A DNA stretch of 64,000 bases from Streptomyces sp. WM6378 (GTDB lineage: Bacteria > Actinomycetota > Actinomycetes > Streptomycetales > Streptomycetaceae). Location: the NCBI RefSeq assembly GCF_001279695.1, contig NZ_LGDD01000094.1:57682-121681 (forward strand), read 5' to 3'. This document shows, piece after piece, positions 35,252 through 45,100 of the stretch. The translations under genes were made by a program, and so were the position numbers. Each line of letters starts with the position of its first letter. Position 1 is the first letter of the stretch. The notes beneath the pieces were generated by a model that saw only the letters and a list, made by a program, of their open reading frames with translations, did no database searches and was not told the DNA's origin.

Positions 35252-36448
35252 TCATCGGGGGCGTCTCGCGTCGGGCGTGGCGGCGGCGAGTTTCTCCAGG
35301 CGCGTGGCGGCGGCCGACTCCCCGCCGGCGGTGCGGAAGGCGTCCCGGACGCGACGGGCCGCGTCCCGGTAGCCCGGCTCGGTCACCACCGCGTCCAGGG
35401 CCGCGCCGATCTGCTCGCGCCCCGCCCGAGCGAACCTCACCCTCAACCCGGCCCCGGCGCCGACCACTTGGGTCGCCACGACCGGCTGGTCGTCCCGGAT
35501 CGGGGCGACCACCAGCGGCACCCCGTGCCACAGCGCCTCGGTGACGGTGTTGTGCCCCGCGTGGCAGACGACCGCCGACATCCGCTCCAGGACGGCGACT
35601 TGCGGCAGGTGCGCCCTGACCAGCACATCGGGCCCGGGTGGCACCGCACCGAGCAGCCCGCCGGGGTCGCAGACGACCGCCCGCAGCCGTCCGGCGCGGG
35701 CTCGGACCGCCGCGACGCTCTCGGCGAGGAAGCGGCCGCCCGCGTCGATGTTCGCCGTACCCAGGGTGACCAGGACGGATGCCGTCCCCGGCGCCAGGTC
35801 GAGCCACTGCCAGGGGAAGTCCCCGGAGACGGCGCGCCGGGTGGCCAGCGCCGGCCCGACGAAGCAGAGGTCCGTCTCCGGCGCGGCGTACGGGCCGGTC
35901 AGCTCGGGGGTGGTGAAGGCAAGGGTGAGCGCCGGTGAGAAGCGCGGGTCGTACGTGGCGGCCGGATCGCCGATGCGCTCCCGCAGCTCCCGGAGCAGCC
36001 CGATGAGCCAGCCGCGCACGCCCGGCATCGCGGCCATGCTCTCGGTGAGCTCGGCCGAGGTGGTCGACGAGGTCGCGAACGGCACACCGAGCCGCTCCGC
36101 CACCAGGGCGCCCGCCACGGTCTGCTGGTCGGCCACCACCACGTCCGGCCGGAAGGCAGTGATAGCCGCCGCCACCCCGGGCGCCATCGCCTCGGCGAGC
36201 GGGCAGAGGAAGTCGGCCCACAGGAACTTCAGGGCCGCGATCCCGCGCAGTTGGGGCGGCCGCCCCGCGAGGTGGTCGGGCCCGGCGCACACGTACACCC
36301 GGGGCCGCTCCCCCACCAGCCGCTCGACGATCGCGGGCCGCCCCGCCCACGCCACCTCGTGGCCGCGCGCGGTCAGCTCGGCGGCGACGGCGGCCGCCGG
36401 GTTGATGTGCCCGGTCAGCGGCGGCACGACGAACAGGAAGCGGCTCAC
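35252..36448 (-). CDS. MGT/UGT-type glycosyltransferase
   Basis: The 398-residue GT-B enzyme begins RFLFVVPPLTGHINPAAAVA, typical of macrolide/UDP-glycosyltransferase family members. The donor-site motif is ERMSAVVCHAGHNTVTEALW near residue 310 (usual form HxGxxT), followed by PLVVAPIRDDQPVVA. Its acceptor is probably the lipid made by the megasynthase. GTG 36448 overlaps the hydrolase stop by 4 nt. Confidence 0.88.
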   Translation of the reverse strand: MSRFLFVVPPLTGHINPAAAVAAELTARGHEVAWAGRPAIVERLVGERPRVYVCAGPDHLAGRPPQLRGIAALKFLWADFLCPLAEAMAPGVAAAITAFRPDVVVADQQTVAGALVAERLGVPFATSSTTSAELTESMAAMPGVRGWLIGLLRELRERIGDPAATYDPRFSPALTLAFTTPELTGPYAAPETDLCFVGPALATRRAVSGDFPWQWLDLAPGTASVLVTLGTANIDAGGRFLAESVAAVRARAGRLRAVVCDPGGLLGAVPPGPDVLVRAHLPQVAVLERMSAVVCHAGHNTVTEALWHGVPLVVAPIRDDQPVVATQVVGAGAGLRVRFARAGREQIGAALDAVVTEPGYRDAARRVRDAFRTAGGESAAATRLEKLAAATPDARRPR

Positions 36449-37296
36449 CGGACCGGCCCCGGTCCGCTGGGCTCGGGCGCGGCTTCGGCATGCTCGCGGA
36501 CCCAGTCCAGGGCGAGCCGCCCGACGGCGTCGGAGGCCTCGACCAGGACCGAGTGCTTCTGCCCGGGCACCACCGCGACCGAGCAGTGCGGCAGCAGCGA
36601 CCGCAGCCGGGCGGACTCGGCGGCCACCAGGCCCTCCTGCCCGTTGACGAGGAGCACCGGGCAGCGGACCCCGCCGAGCTGTTCGTCGGTGAGCACCCGT
36701 CCGGTGGGCATGTCCTCGGCGATGGTGGTGGCGCGTACGAGCCGGGCGGCGGCCCGGCCGAGCCGGCGGATGTGCGCGTCGTGGCGGGCGTCGCCGGTCC
36801 GGGTCGAGGAGAGCGTCCCGTACTGCTCGGTGAACCACACCAGCGCCTCGTCGTCCCCCATGTCCCCGGCGTGGCGCAGGGCGTTCGTCATCGTGTGGGA
36901 CCAGGCCCGGCTGGCGGGCCCCGACTCGACCACGGTGACGGTGGCGACGCGCTCCGGCCGGTGGACGACGAAGTCGAGGGCGACCGTGCCGCCGAAGGAG
37001 TTGCCGACGAGGTGGACGGGGTGGGTGATGCCCAGTTCGTCGAGCAGGGCGTCGAGATCGGCGGTGAAGTGCTCCAGGGTGTAGCCGCTGGACGGGCGCT
37101 CGCTGCGGCCGTGTCCCCGCAGGTCGAACATCACGGCGTCGAACCCGGCCTCCGCGAACCGGGGGCCGAGGGTGAAGTAGTAGCTGGCGAGGCTGTCGAT
37201 GAAGGCGCCGTGGACGAACACCACGGTCCCGTAAGGCTGTTGGCGGGTCGGGCGCAGCCGCTGGACGTGCAGGCCGAGACCGTTCGCGCGGATCAT
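36445..37296 (-). CDS. alpha/beta hydrolase, possible chain-releasing thioesterase
   Basis: The 283-residue protein has VFVHGAFIDS (oxyanion), MFDLRGHGRS, the nucleophile elbow GNSFGG and a late PGQKHSVLVE with the likely catalytic His. The acid residue is not where I expect it: the strand that usually ends xGxxD reads NGQEG. ATG 37296 overlaps the ACP stop by 4 nt; ATG 37302 is two codons earlier. Placed after the ACP gene, it could release the acyl chain as a free acid for the ligases downstream (inference). Confidence 0.75.
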   Translation of the reverse strand: MIRANGLGLHVQRLRPTRQQPYGTVVFVHGAFIDSLASYYFTLGPRFAEAGFDAVMFDLRGHGRSERPSSGYTLEHFTADLDALLDELGITHPVHLVGNSFGGTVALDFVVHRPERVATVTVVESGPASRAWSHTMTNALRHAGDMGDDEALVWFTEQYGTLSSTRTGDARHDAHIRRLGRAAARLVRATTIAEDMPTGRVLTDEQLGGVRCPVLLVNGQEGLVAAESARLRSLLPHCSVAVVPGQKHSVLVEASDAVGRLALDWVREHAEAAPEPSGPGPVR

Positions 37297-37646
37297 GACC
37301 ATGGCGTCGCTCCCGCTTCCGGGGCCGCGCCGAGGCTGTGCAGCACATGGTCGACGAGCCGTCCGACGGACAGCTCGATGACCTCGTCGATCTCCAGAGA
37401 GGCCACGAACTCGGCGAAGTTGACCTGTTCGCCGTACCGCTCCTGGAGGCGTCCGGACAGCATGACGAGGTCGATGCTCTCCAGCTCCAGGTCGTCGCCG
37501 AACAGGGTCTCGGGGCGGATCTCGGCGGGGTCGGGGGCGTAGTCCCCGAGCACCTCCACGATCAGAGCGGCGATCTCGGCCAGGACCCTCTCCTCGTCCG
37601 GAGGTGCGAGGGGGGCGGGCCCGGGGGGCCGTTCGCTGGTGGTCAC
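37293..37646 (-). CDS. discrete acyl carrier protein
   Basis: The 117-residue protein has a 25-residue Pro-rich N-terminus and then a carrier domain with the attachment Ser in DDLELESIDLVML. GTG 37646 overlaps the megasynthase stop by 4 nt and its own stop overlaps the hydrolase start. In this cluster it would be a second carrier beside the built-in one, perhaps for handing the chain to the tailoring enzymes. Confidence 0.87.
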   Translation of the reverse strand: MTTSERPPGPAPLAPPDEERVLAEIAALIVEVLGDYAPDPAEIRPETLFGDDLELESIDLVMLSGRLQERYGEQVNFAEFVASLEIDEVIELSVGRLVDHVLHSLGAAPEAGATPWS

Positions 37647-40600
37647 TGAGTGCTCTCCTTGAGGGTCGTCGCAGACGTGGTCCAGGCCACGACATGGGTG
37701 GGGTCGACGAGGGTGCAGTGCACGTGGTGGTGGCGGCCGTCGACGGTGACGGTGAGGGAGTCGGGGGCCGCGCCAGTCACTTCGAAGGCGTGCGGCCGCC
37801 CGCCGAACCCGGTGCCCTCCGCCTTGGCGGCGGCCTCCTTGGCCGCCCAGAACCGGGTGAACCACAGGGCCTCGGACTCGCCGGACCCGGCGGCTACGAG
37901 CCTGCCGAGAAGGGCGAGTTCGCGGGGGCCGAGGGCGACGCGGTGGGTCTCGGGGGTGCGGTCCGCGATCTCTTCGACGTCGATGCCGACGCCGTTCGCG
38001 TACGGGCCGTGCCCCGGCGGGCGTACGAGTGCGACCGCGAGGTCGCCCCGGTGGGCGAGGGACAGGTCAAGCGCCGGCAGCCTGCGCCCGTGCACCCCCA
38101 CCGCGCGCGGCCGCCCCGACTTCTCGTTCACGATCTCGATCTCGGCCGGGAACACCGCGCCTTCGCCGCGCTCCCACAGCCACCGCCGGACCGCGTCCTT
38201 GGCGGCGATCCGGCCGAGCAGCCACTGCCGCCGGCCGCGCGGCGGCCGCGCCTCGTACGCCGCCCGCTCGGCCCGGCCCAGTTGCATGCGCGTCAGCAGG
38301 TCGCGGGAGGCCAGGTCCGGCCATGCGTCCCGCAGCAGGCACCAGCCGCCGGGCTGCGCCTCGGCGAGGGCGCGGTGTTCCGGGTAGCCGCCGGACCTGC
38401 GCGCGTCGAGCCCGGAGAACCGGCGGTCGCGCCAGCCGGAGAGCTCCGCCCACACCGTCCCGTCGGGCAGGGTGAGCCGGACGTCCGCGAGCAGGGTGTC
38501 CTCGGTGAGCGAGGTGATGACGGCGTGGCAGTCGACGCGGGTGCCTGTGGGCGGGGGCGGCCCGTGGAAGCGGGCCCGCTCCAGGGCGACCGGGAAGATC
38601 ACGGTCCGCGTGTGGTGGGTCGACATCAGCCAGTAGCCGAGGAGTTGGCCCACGTTGTCGAGGAGCGCGCCCGGCGCGGCCGGCGTGGTGATGGTGCCCC
38701 GGACGTGGCCGGGCCCGACCCCGTGCAGCGCGGTGACGCCCCGGAAGGCGGGCCCGTGGAACATCCACCGGTCCTCGTACAGCTGGGCCGCCGCGATGTC
38801 GGGCGGGTGCTCATCGGCCGCGTCCAGGGGTGGCGCTGGTGGCGGGGCCGGGTAGGCGGGGGCGAGCTGGACGGTAGCGCGGGCGTACGGCCCGAACGCG
38901 ACCGCCCACCGGCCGGGGCCCTGCGGCCGGGCGGTGATGGTCACGTCCACGGCCGGGATGGCGTTGACCCACTTCTCCAGCCGCACGTCGTGCACGGCGA
39001 CCGCCCGCTGCCCGGGCGCGGCACGCTCGGCGGCGGCCATCAGGTGGTGCAGGACGGTGGTGGCGGGGACGACCGGATGCCGGTCGGCGGGATCGGGCCA
39101 GCCGGGCCGCTGCGGGAAGAAGCAGTGGTCGAGGAGGTAGGGCATGGCGGTGGTGGAGACCCGGAGTCGGGTGCGGTGCTCGGGGGGTGGGGTGGCGCTG
39201 TCCGGTGCGGCCGGTGTGACGGACGCCGCCGGAGCCCCCGCGCCCTCCAGCACGGCCGTGACGCTGTCCACCGTCTCCCGCATCAACGCGTCCAGCTCGG
39301 CTGCGACGGGGTGGCGCCGGGTGAGGGAGTCGCTCAACAGGCGTGTGGGGATGGGGAGTTCGGCCTCCCGTTCCGGACGGGGGCGCAGCTCGGCGCGTAA
39401 CTCGTCCAGGCGGTGGGGGTCGAGAGGGACCAGCGCGGCCGTGAGGTCGAGGGGGATCGGGGCGGCGGAGGTGCTCGTCGCTTCCGAGGCGCGCGGCCTG
39501 CCGGGCCGGGCGGGCTTCGGCTCATACCCCTCCGCCCACAGCCCCGTCTCCACCCGGAGCAGTTGCGCCAGTCCGCCGCGCCGGGGCGAGTTGGCGCTGA
39601 GCGTGAGGTGGTCGCGGTCCTTGAGGGTGTCGTCGATCAGCGAGGTCAGACGGCCCGTGCCCACCTGGACGAAGGCGCGGAAGCCCGCCGCGTACATGGC
39701 GTCGACGAGTGGCCGGAACCGTACCGGCTCCAGGAGGTGGCGGACGAACAGGGCGCGGACCTCGTCGGGGCCGGCCGGGAAGGGGGCCGCCGTGGTGCCG
39801 GACCAGACCGGGACCCGCTGCGGAAGGATCTCCGCCGCGTCCACGCCCCGCTTCATGGGGCCCAGATACGGGGCGAGCATCGGCGTGTGGAAGCCGGAGC
39901 GGAACGGGAGCACCTGGCAGATCACGCGTTCGGCCCGGAGCTTCGCCGCGAACTCCTCGACCGGCTGTTCCGGGCCGCACACCATCGACTGACCGGGCGA
40001 GTTGTCGTGCGAGAGGACGAGATCCGGCCAGTCGGTGAGCGCCTCGCTCACCCGGGCCGCGGGGGCGCCGATCGCCGCGAACGCCAGGCCCGGCACCCGG
40101 AGCGAGTCGGGGTCGAAGGAGGCGAAGAAGTCGTCCGCCTCGTCGGCCGCGAACATGCCGCCCGCGATCATCGCCGTCCATTCCCCGACGCTGTGTCCGG
40201 CGACCCCGTCGGGCCGGACGCCGAGCGCGCGCAGGGCTTCGTCGAGGATCCGGCCGACGCGGAGCACACCGAGCCCGTGCCGGGCGACGTCGGTCGCCTC
40301 GGTGTACGCACGGCCCGGCAGCCGCAGCCCGTAGTGCTCGGCCACCTCATCCACCCGGGGGGTGAACTCGGCCTCCAGACCGGGGAAGACGAACGCCACC
40401 TTGCCCCCGCCCGCCTTCCCGAGCAGCGGGCGCGGGGCGAACCACACGTCGCTGCGACCGCGCCACGGGCAGCCCTGGGCGACCGCCCGGCGGGCGAGCG
40501 CCAGCCGCTTGGCGGTCGGGTCGACGATGCCGAGCCGGGCGGCGGGGGTCTCCGAAGTGCCCTGTGCGTACGGGACTGAGGCGCTTGGCCCGTACGCGGC

Positions 40601-42184
40601 GGAAGCAGCCTGCGCGGACGAGGCGTCGCCCCGCGCCCGTACCGTCGTGTCGTCCGCGTCCAGGAGCCGCGCCAGGTCCTCGGCCGTGTCGGCGCTCAGG
40701 CGCAGCACCCGCTCGGGTTCGCGCACGGCCGCCCGGGGCCGGGCGGGCACGGCGCCCGGGGCCTGCTCCAGGACCACATGGGCGTTGATCCCGCCGAACC
40801 CGAACGCGTTGACGGCGGCCCGGCGCAACGGCCCCTCCCACGGGCGGGCGAGGGCCGCCGGGCGGAACCGGGTGCGGGCGAGGGCGGGGTGCGGTTCGTC
40901 GCAGTGCAGGGTCGGCAGCAGGGTCGCGTGGTGCACGGCGAGGGCCGCCTTCACCAGTCCGGCGACGCCCGCGGCGGGCATGCAGTGGCCGATCATCGAC
41001 TTCACCGAGCCGATGACGGCCGCGTCCGCTCCGTCCGCTCCCGGCCCGAACACCTCGGCCAGCGTGGCCAGTTCGGCCGCGTCGCCCGCCGGAGTTCCGG
41101 TGCCGTGCGCCTCCAGGAGGCCGAGGGAGCCGGGGGCGCGCGGGTCGAGGCCCGCCGCTCGCCAGGCCTGCCGGACGGCGCGGGTCTGGCCGCCCGGGTC
41201 GGGGTTCATCAGCCCAGCGGCACGGCCGTCGCCCGCGACGCCGGTGCCACGGATCACGGCGTACACACGGTCGCCGTCGCGTTCGGCGTCCGCGAGTCGC
41301 TTGAGGACGACGACGCCCGTGCCCTCTCCGACGAGGATGCCGTCGGCCGCCGCGTGGAAGGGGCGGCTGCGCTGACTCGGCGAGAGGGCGCGCAGTTGGG
41401 CGAAGACGCTCCACAGGGTGATGTCGTGGCAGTGGTGCACCCCGCCCGCGAGCATCAGGTCGCAGCGGCCCGCGGCCAGTTCGCCCACCGCCTGGTCGAC
41501 CGCGATCAGCGAGGACGCGCAGGCCGCGTCCACCGTGTACGCCGGGCCCCGCAGGTCGAGCCGGTTGGCGATGCGGGACGCCGCCAGATTGGGGACGAGT
41601 CCGATGGCCGACTCCGGGTGCTCGGGGCCGAGCGCCTCGGTGAAGGCGGCCCGCACCCGGTCGAGCTGGTCCGGGGCGAGGTGGGGCATGAGCTCGCCCA
41701 GGGTGCGCGTCAACTGGTGGGCTGTGCGCACCCGTTGGTCGAGGCGGACGAGGCCCGGGTTGAGGTAGCCGCCCCGGCCCAGGACGACGCCGACCCGGCC
41801 GCGCTCGGGCAGCCGTTCCTCGCCGCCCGCGTCCGCGATCGCCCGGGCCGCGACCGAGAGCGCGATGAGCTGGTCGGGCTCGGTACCCGCCACCGAGCTC
41901 GGCATGATGCCGAAGCGGGCGGCGTCGACCTCGGCGAGGCCGTCGACGAAGCCGCCGCGCCGGCAGTAGATCCGGTCGGCGGCGCCGCCCTGGTCGCCGG
42001 GCCGGTAGTAGACCGGGTCCCAGCGCCCCTCGGGCACCTCCCGCACGGCGTCCACACCGTCGACGAGGTTGCGCCAGTAGGCATCCAGATCCTTGGCACC
42101 GGGCAGCAGGACGGCCATGCCGACGATGGCCACAGGGACTTGACGCTCCGTCAAATCCTCTGTGTAGTGCGTCACTTCGGCCAT
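37643..42184 (-). CDS. iterative type I synthase: KS-AT-DH-phosphopantetheinyl transferase
   Basis: The 1513-residue protein has an active KS (residues 15-475; Cys222 in DAACASS, His360, His400) and an AT-like domain (595-880; GHSVGE with Ser665, entry motif FPGLEA instead of GQG). A double-hotdog dehydratase follows (about 1005-1260; His1020 in LLDHCFF and Asp1176 in LLDNVGQLL), then a Sfp-like phosphopantetheinyl transferase (1290-1513; GIDVEEI and FWAAKEAAAKA). Enediyne synthases also end in DH-PPT, and PUFA synthases use similar KS domains. It has no ACP, so it must act with the neighbouring megasynthase, whose stop is 1 bp before its ATG. Codon 929 (39398-39400) is TTA. Confidence 0.9.
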   Translation of the reverse strand: MAEVTHYTEDLTERQVPVAIVGMAVLLPGAKDLDAYWRNLVDGVDAVREVPEGRWDPVYYRPGDQGGAADRIYCRRGGFVDGLAEVDAARFGIMPSSVAGTEPDQLIALSVAARAIADAGGEERLPERGRVGVVLGRGGYLNPGLVRLDQRVRTAHQLTRTLGELMPHLAPDQLDRVRAAFTEALGPEHPESAIGLVPNLAASRIANRLDLRGPAYTVDAACASSLIAVDQAVGELAAGRCDLMLAGGVHHCHDITLWSVFAQLRALSPSQRSRPFHAAADGILVGEGTGVVVLKRLADAERDGDRVYAVIRGTGVAGDGRAAGLMNPDPGGQTRAVRQAWRAAGLDPRAPGSLGLLEAHGTGTPAGDAAELATLAEVFGPGADGADAAVIGSVKSMIGHCMPAAGVAGLVKAALAVHHATLLPTLHCDEPHPALARTRFRPAALARPWEGPLRRAAVNAFGFGGINAHVVLEQAPGAVPARPRAAVREPERVLRLSADTAEDLARLLDADDTTVRARGDASSAQAASAAYGPSASVPYAQGTSETPAARLGIVDPTAKRLALARRAVAQGCPWRGRSDVWFAPRPLLGKAGGGKVAFVFPGLEAEFTPRVDEVAEHYGLRLPGRAYTEATDVARHGLGVLRVGRILDEALRALGVRPDGVAGHSVGEWTAMIAGGMFAADEADDFFASFDPDSLRVPGLAFAAIGAPAARVSEALTDWPDLVLSHDNSPGQSMVCGPEQPVEEFAAKLRAERVICQVLPFRSGFHTPMLAPYLGPMKRGVDAAEILPQRVPVWSGTTAAPFPAGPDEVRALFVRHLLEPVRFRPLVDAMYAAGFRAFVQVGTGRLTSLIDDTLKDRDHLTLSANSPRRGGLAQLLRVETGLWAEGYEPKPARPGRPRASEATSTSAAPIPLDLTAALVPLDPHRLDELRAELRPRPEREAELPIPTRLLSDSLTRRHPVAAELDALMRETVDSVTAVLEGAGAPAASVTPAAPDSATPPPEHRTRLRVSTTAMPYLLDHCFFPQRPGWPDPADRHPVVPATTVLHHLMAAAERAAPGQRAVAVHDVRLEKWVNAIPAVDVTITARPQGPGRWAVAFGPYARATVQLAPAYPAPPPAPPLDAADEHPPDIAAAQLYEDRWMFHGPAFRGVTALHGVGPGHVRGTITTPAAPGALLDNVGQLLGYWLMSTHHTRTVIFPVALERARFHGPPPPTGTRVDCHAVITSLTEDTLLADVRLTLPDGTVWAELSGWRDRRFSGLDARRSGGYPEHRALAEAQPGGWCLLRDAWPDLASRDLLTRMQLGRAERAAYEARPPRGRRQWLLGRIAAKDAVRRWLWERGEGAVFPAEIEIVNEKSGRPRAVGVHGRRLPALDLSLAHRGDLAVALVRPPGHGPYANGVGIDVEEIADRTPETHRVALGPRELALLGRLVAAGSGESEALWFTRFWAAKEAAAKAEGTGFGGRPHAFEVTGAAPDSLTVTVDGRHHHVHCTLVDPTHVVAWTTSATTLKESTQ
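42140..42152. repeat. third TGACG-N3-CGTCA palindrome, inside a coding region
   Basis: TGACGCTCCGTCA has the same 5-3-5 form as the two copies near 49380-49409. It lies about 32 bp inside the start of the second megasynthase gene, where it is also translated. It may be chance. Confidence 0.25.
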
Positions 42185-42185
42185 G

Positions 42186-45100
42186 TCACAAGGCCGATGC
42201 CGTGTAGACGACGGACGTGGCCGACTCGTCGCCCCAGGCCAGCTCCCGCAGCAGGGCCAGCGCGCCCTCCTCGCGGTCGATGAGGACCACACCGCGCCGG
42301 GCGTACTCGCGGGCCAGGTGCGGGGTGACCATGCCGCCGTGCACCGCGGACGGCGCCCACGGCCCCCAGTGCACGGTCAGCGCCCGCCGCCCGGTGCGCC
42401 GCGCCCACCGCTCGCCGAGGCCCGCGAGCGCGTCGTTGGCGGCGGCGTAGTCGCTCTGGCCCCGGTTGCCCAGGACGGCGGAGACGCTGCCGAACAGCAC
42501 GGCCGTCCGCGGGCCCTGGGGCAGCTGGGACGCGGCGTCGAGCAGGGCGCGGGCGCCGTCCACCTTCGTCGCGTACACCCGCCGGAACGACTCGGGGTCC
42601 TTCTCCTCGATGAGCCGGTCCTCGATCACGCCCGCCGCGTACACCACCACGTCGATGCGCCCGTGCTCCGCCTGGATCTCCTTGACGGCCTGGGCCACGG
42701 CCGCGCCGTCACACATGTCGGCGACGCGGTACGCGGCGGGGCTGCCGAGCCGCCCCAACCGGTCGAGGGTGTGGGCGACTTCACGGCCCGCGAGGACGTT
42801 GGCGACCTCTCGCTCGATCGCGGCGGGAGCCAGCTCGCCCCGGGCGGCGAACAGCGCCCGCAGCGCGGGCGCGTCGGCGGCCCCCGTGAGCTCCGGTTCC
42901 TCGGGCCCGGCGGGCAGCGGGGTCCTGCCGAGGAGCTCGATCCGGCAGTGGGAGGCCGCCGCCAGCGCCATGGCGAAGTCCGCGGTGATCCCCCGTGCGC
43001 CTCCGGCGAGCGCGACGACACAGTCCCGGTCGAGCCCGATCGCCGCCGCTTCGGCGGCCCCGTCCCCGGCGGGCCCCGCGCCGGTACGCGCCAGGCCGCC
43101 GAGGCCGCGCTCCACGAGCGCGTACCCGTAGCGCCCGGCTTCGGTGCGCACGACGACGGGGGCGTGGTCCTCGGCGTACAGCTCGGCCAGCAAGAAGTCG
43201 GCCCGCCGTGCGGCGGTGGCCGCCGGGTCGAGGTCGACGACGCGGGCGGCGAGGTCGCCGTACTCCCGCCCGATGGTCCGGAACAGCCCGTGCAGCCCCG
43301 CCCCCGCGTCCTCTCCGGCGCCGGACACGGTCCTGCCGCAGATCAGCCAACGAGGTGCGAGGCGCAGGGCGGCCCGGAAGACCTCGAAGGCCCCGGGGAG
43401 CAGCGCCCCGCCGCCGTCGGACGGGGCTTCGGGGAGCACGGCTCCCAGGTGGAAGACCCCGTCGAGGGGGCCGTCGGTCGGGTCGAGCCTCCGATCGGTG
43501 TCGTACGCGAGGACGTCCGCTCCCCTGTCGACCAGCCGGGCCGCCAGCTCCTCGGCGGTCGCGCCGCCTCCGAGCAGGGCGAAGCGCCTGCCGTGGAGGT
43601 CGGGGTCCGGCGGTGCGGCGGGCACGTCGAGGGGCGTCTCCTCAAGGAGGAAGCGGCGCGGGGCGACGCCACGGACGGGTTCGGGTTCGGGTTCGGTGAT
43701 CGCGGGCGCGGCGTCGGCCGGGGTCTCGTGCCCGGTGATCCACTCGGTGATCGCGGCGACCGTCCGGGCCCGGGACAGCTCCTCCATCTCGGCGTCGTCG
43801 AAGGTGCGGGTCCCCGCGAGGTGGCGGGCAAGCTCGCCGATGATCTCGGTGCGCTTGATGGAGTCGATGCTCAGGTCCGCTTCGAGGTCCAGATCGGGTT
43901 CGATCATGTCGGCCGGATAGCCGGTCCGTTCGCTGATGACGGTGAGCACGGCCTGCTCGATGTCGACCACGACCGGACGTGGGGCCTCGGCGACCGGAGC
44001 CTCCTCGGCCACGGCCGGTTGGGGAGCTGCTTCCGTGCGGGCGGGGAGAGGAGGCACCGGCGGCGGGGAGGCGGCGGCGCCCATGGCTCCCAAGTGCGTG
44101 AGCAGAACGTCCCGTTGGGCCGCCACGAGCTCGCGTGTCGTGCGCAGGTAGTCCGCGATGAGTTCTCGCTCGTCGTGCCGGGGGTCGCTGTCGCGCGTCA
44201 CCGTGCTCGTCTCCAGACTGACCCGTCGGGCCGGTTTCAGTGCTCCGGGGAGCAGTTCGCCGGAGCGGGTGCGGACGAGTTGGCCGTCCACGGTCCAGCC
44301 GCTCGGCTCCGGCCGCGCCGGCACCGCGCCCCGGCCCTGGAGGAGCCGTTCGGCGCGTACCGGCACGCCCGCGACCGCGAGCCGCGCCAGAGACTCAAGG
44401 AGGCCGCGCAGCCCGGCGCCGGGGCGCGGCTCGCAGGCAACCGCCAGGTGTGGCCGGTCGCCCAGGATCTGGCCGACGAGGCCGGTCAGCACCGTGCCAG
44501 GGCCCGCCTCGACGAAGATCCGCGCCCCGGCCGCGTACATCGCCTCGACCTGTTCGGCGAAGCGCACCGGGGACCCGATCTGCGCGGCCAGTTCGGCTCG
44601 TACGCCATCGGGCCGGGCCGGATAGACGGCGGCCGTCCGGTTGGCCCAGACGGGGAACTCCGGCGCCCTGACCGTGTGCCGGGCCAGGACCGGGGCGAAC
44701 CGCTCGCCCGCGCCCGCGACCAGCGGGCTGTGGAAGGCGCAGGCGACCGGGATGCGCCGCACGCCGTGTCCCGCGCCCCGGAGGTGCTCCATCGCCTCGT
44801 CGACCAGGACGGTGGGGCCGGAGACGATGGTCTGCCGGGGGCCGTTGCGGTTGGCGGCCACGACCCGGCCGCCGAGACCGGCCCCGGCGAGGACGCGCTC
44901 CACGTCGGCCGGGTCGGCCGTGACCGCGGCCATCGCGCCGGGGTCGTCGCCGAGCGAATCCAGGATCGACTCGGCCCGGTGGGCGCTCAGGTCGAGCAGC
45001 GCGTCCGGGGTCAGGGCTCCGGCGGCCGCCAGGGCCACCAGCTCCCCGTAGGAGTGCCCGCCCGCCATGTCGGGGCGTACGCCTGCCCACTCCAGTATCT

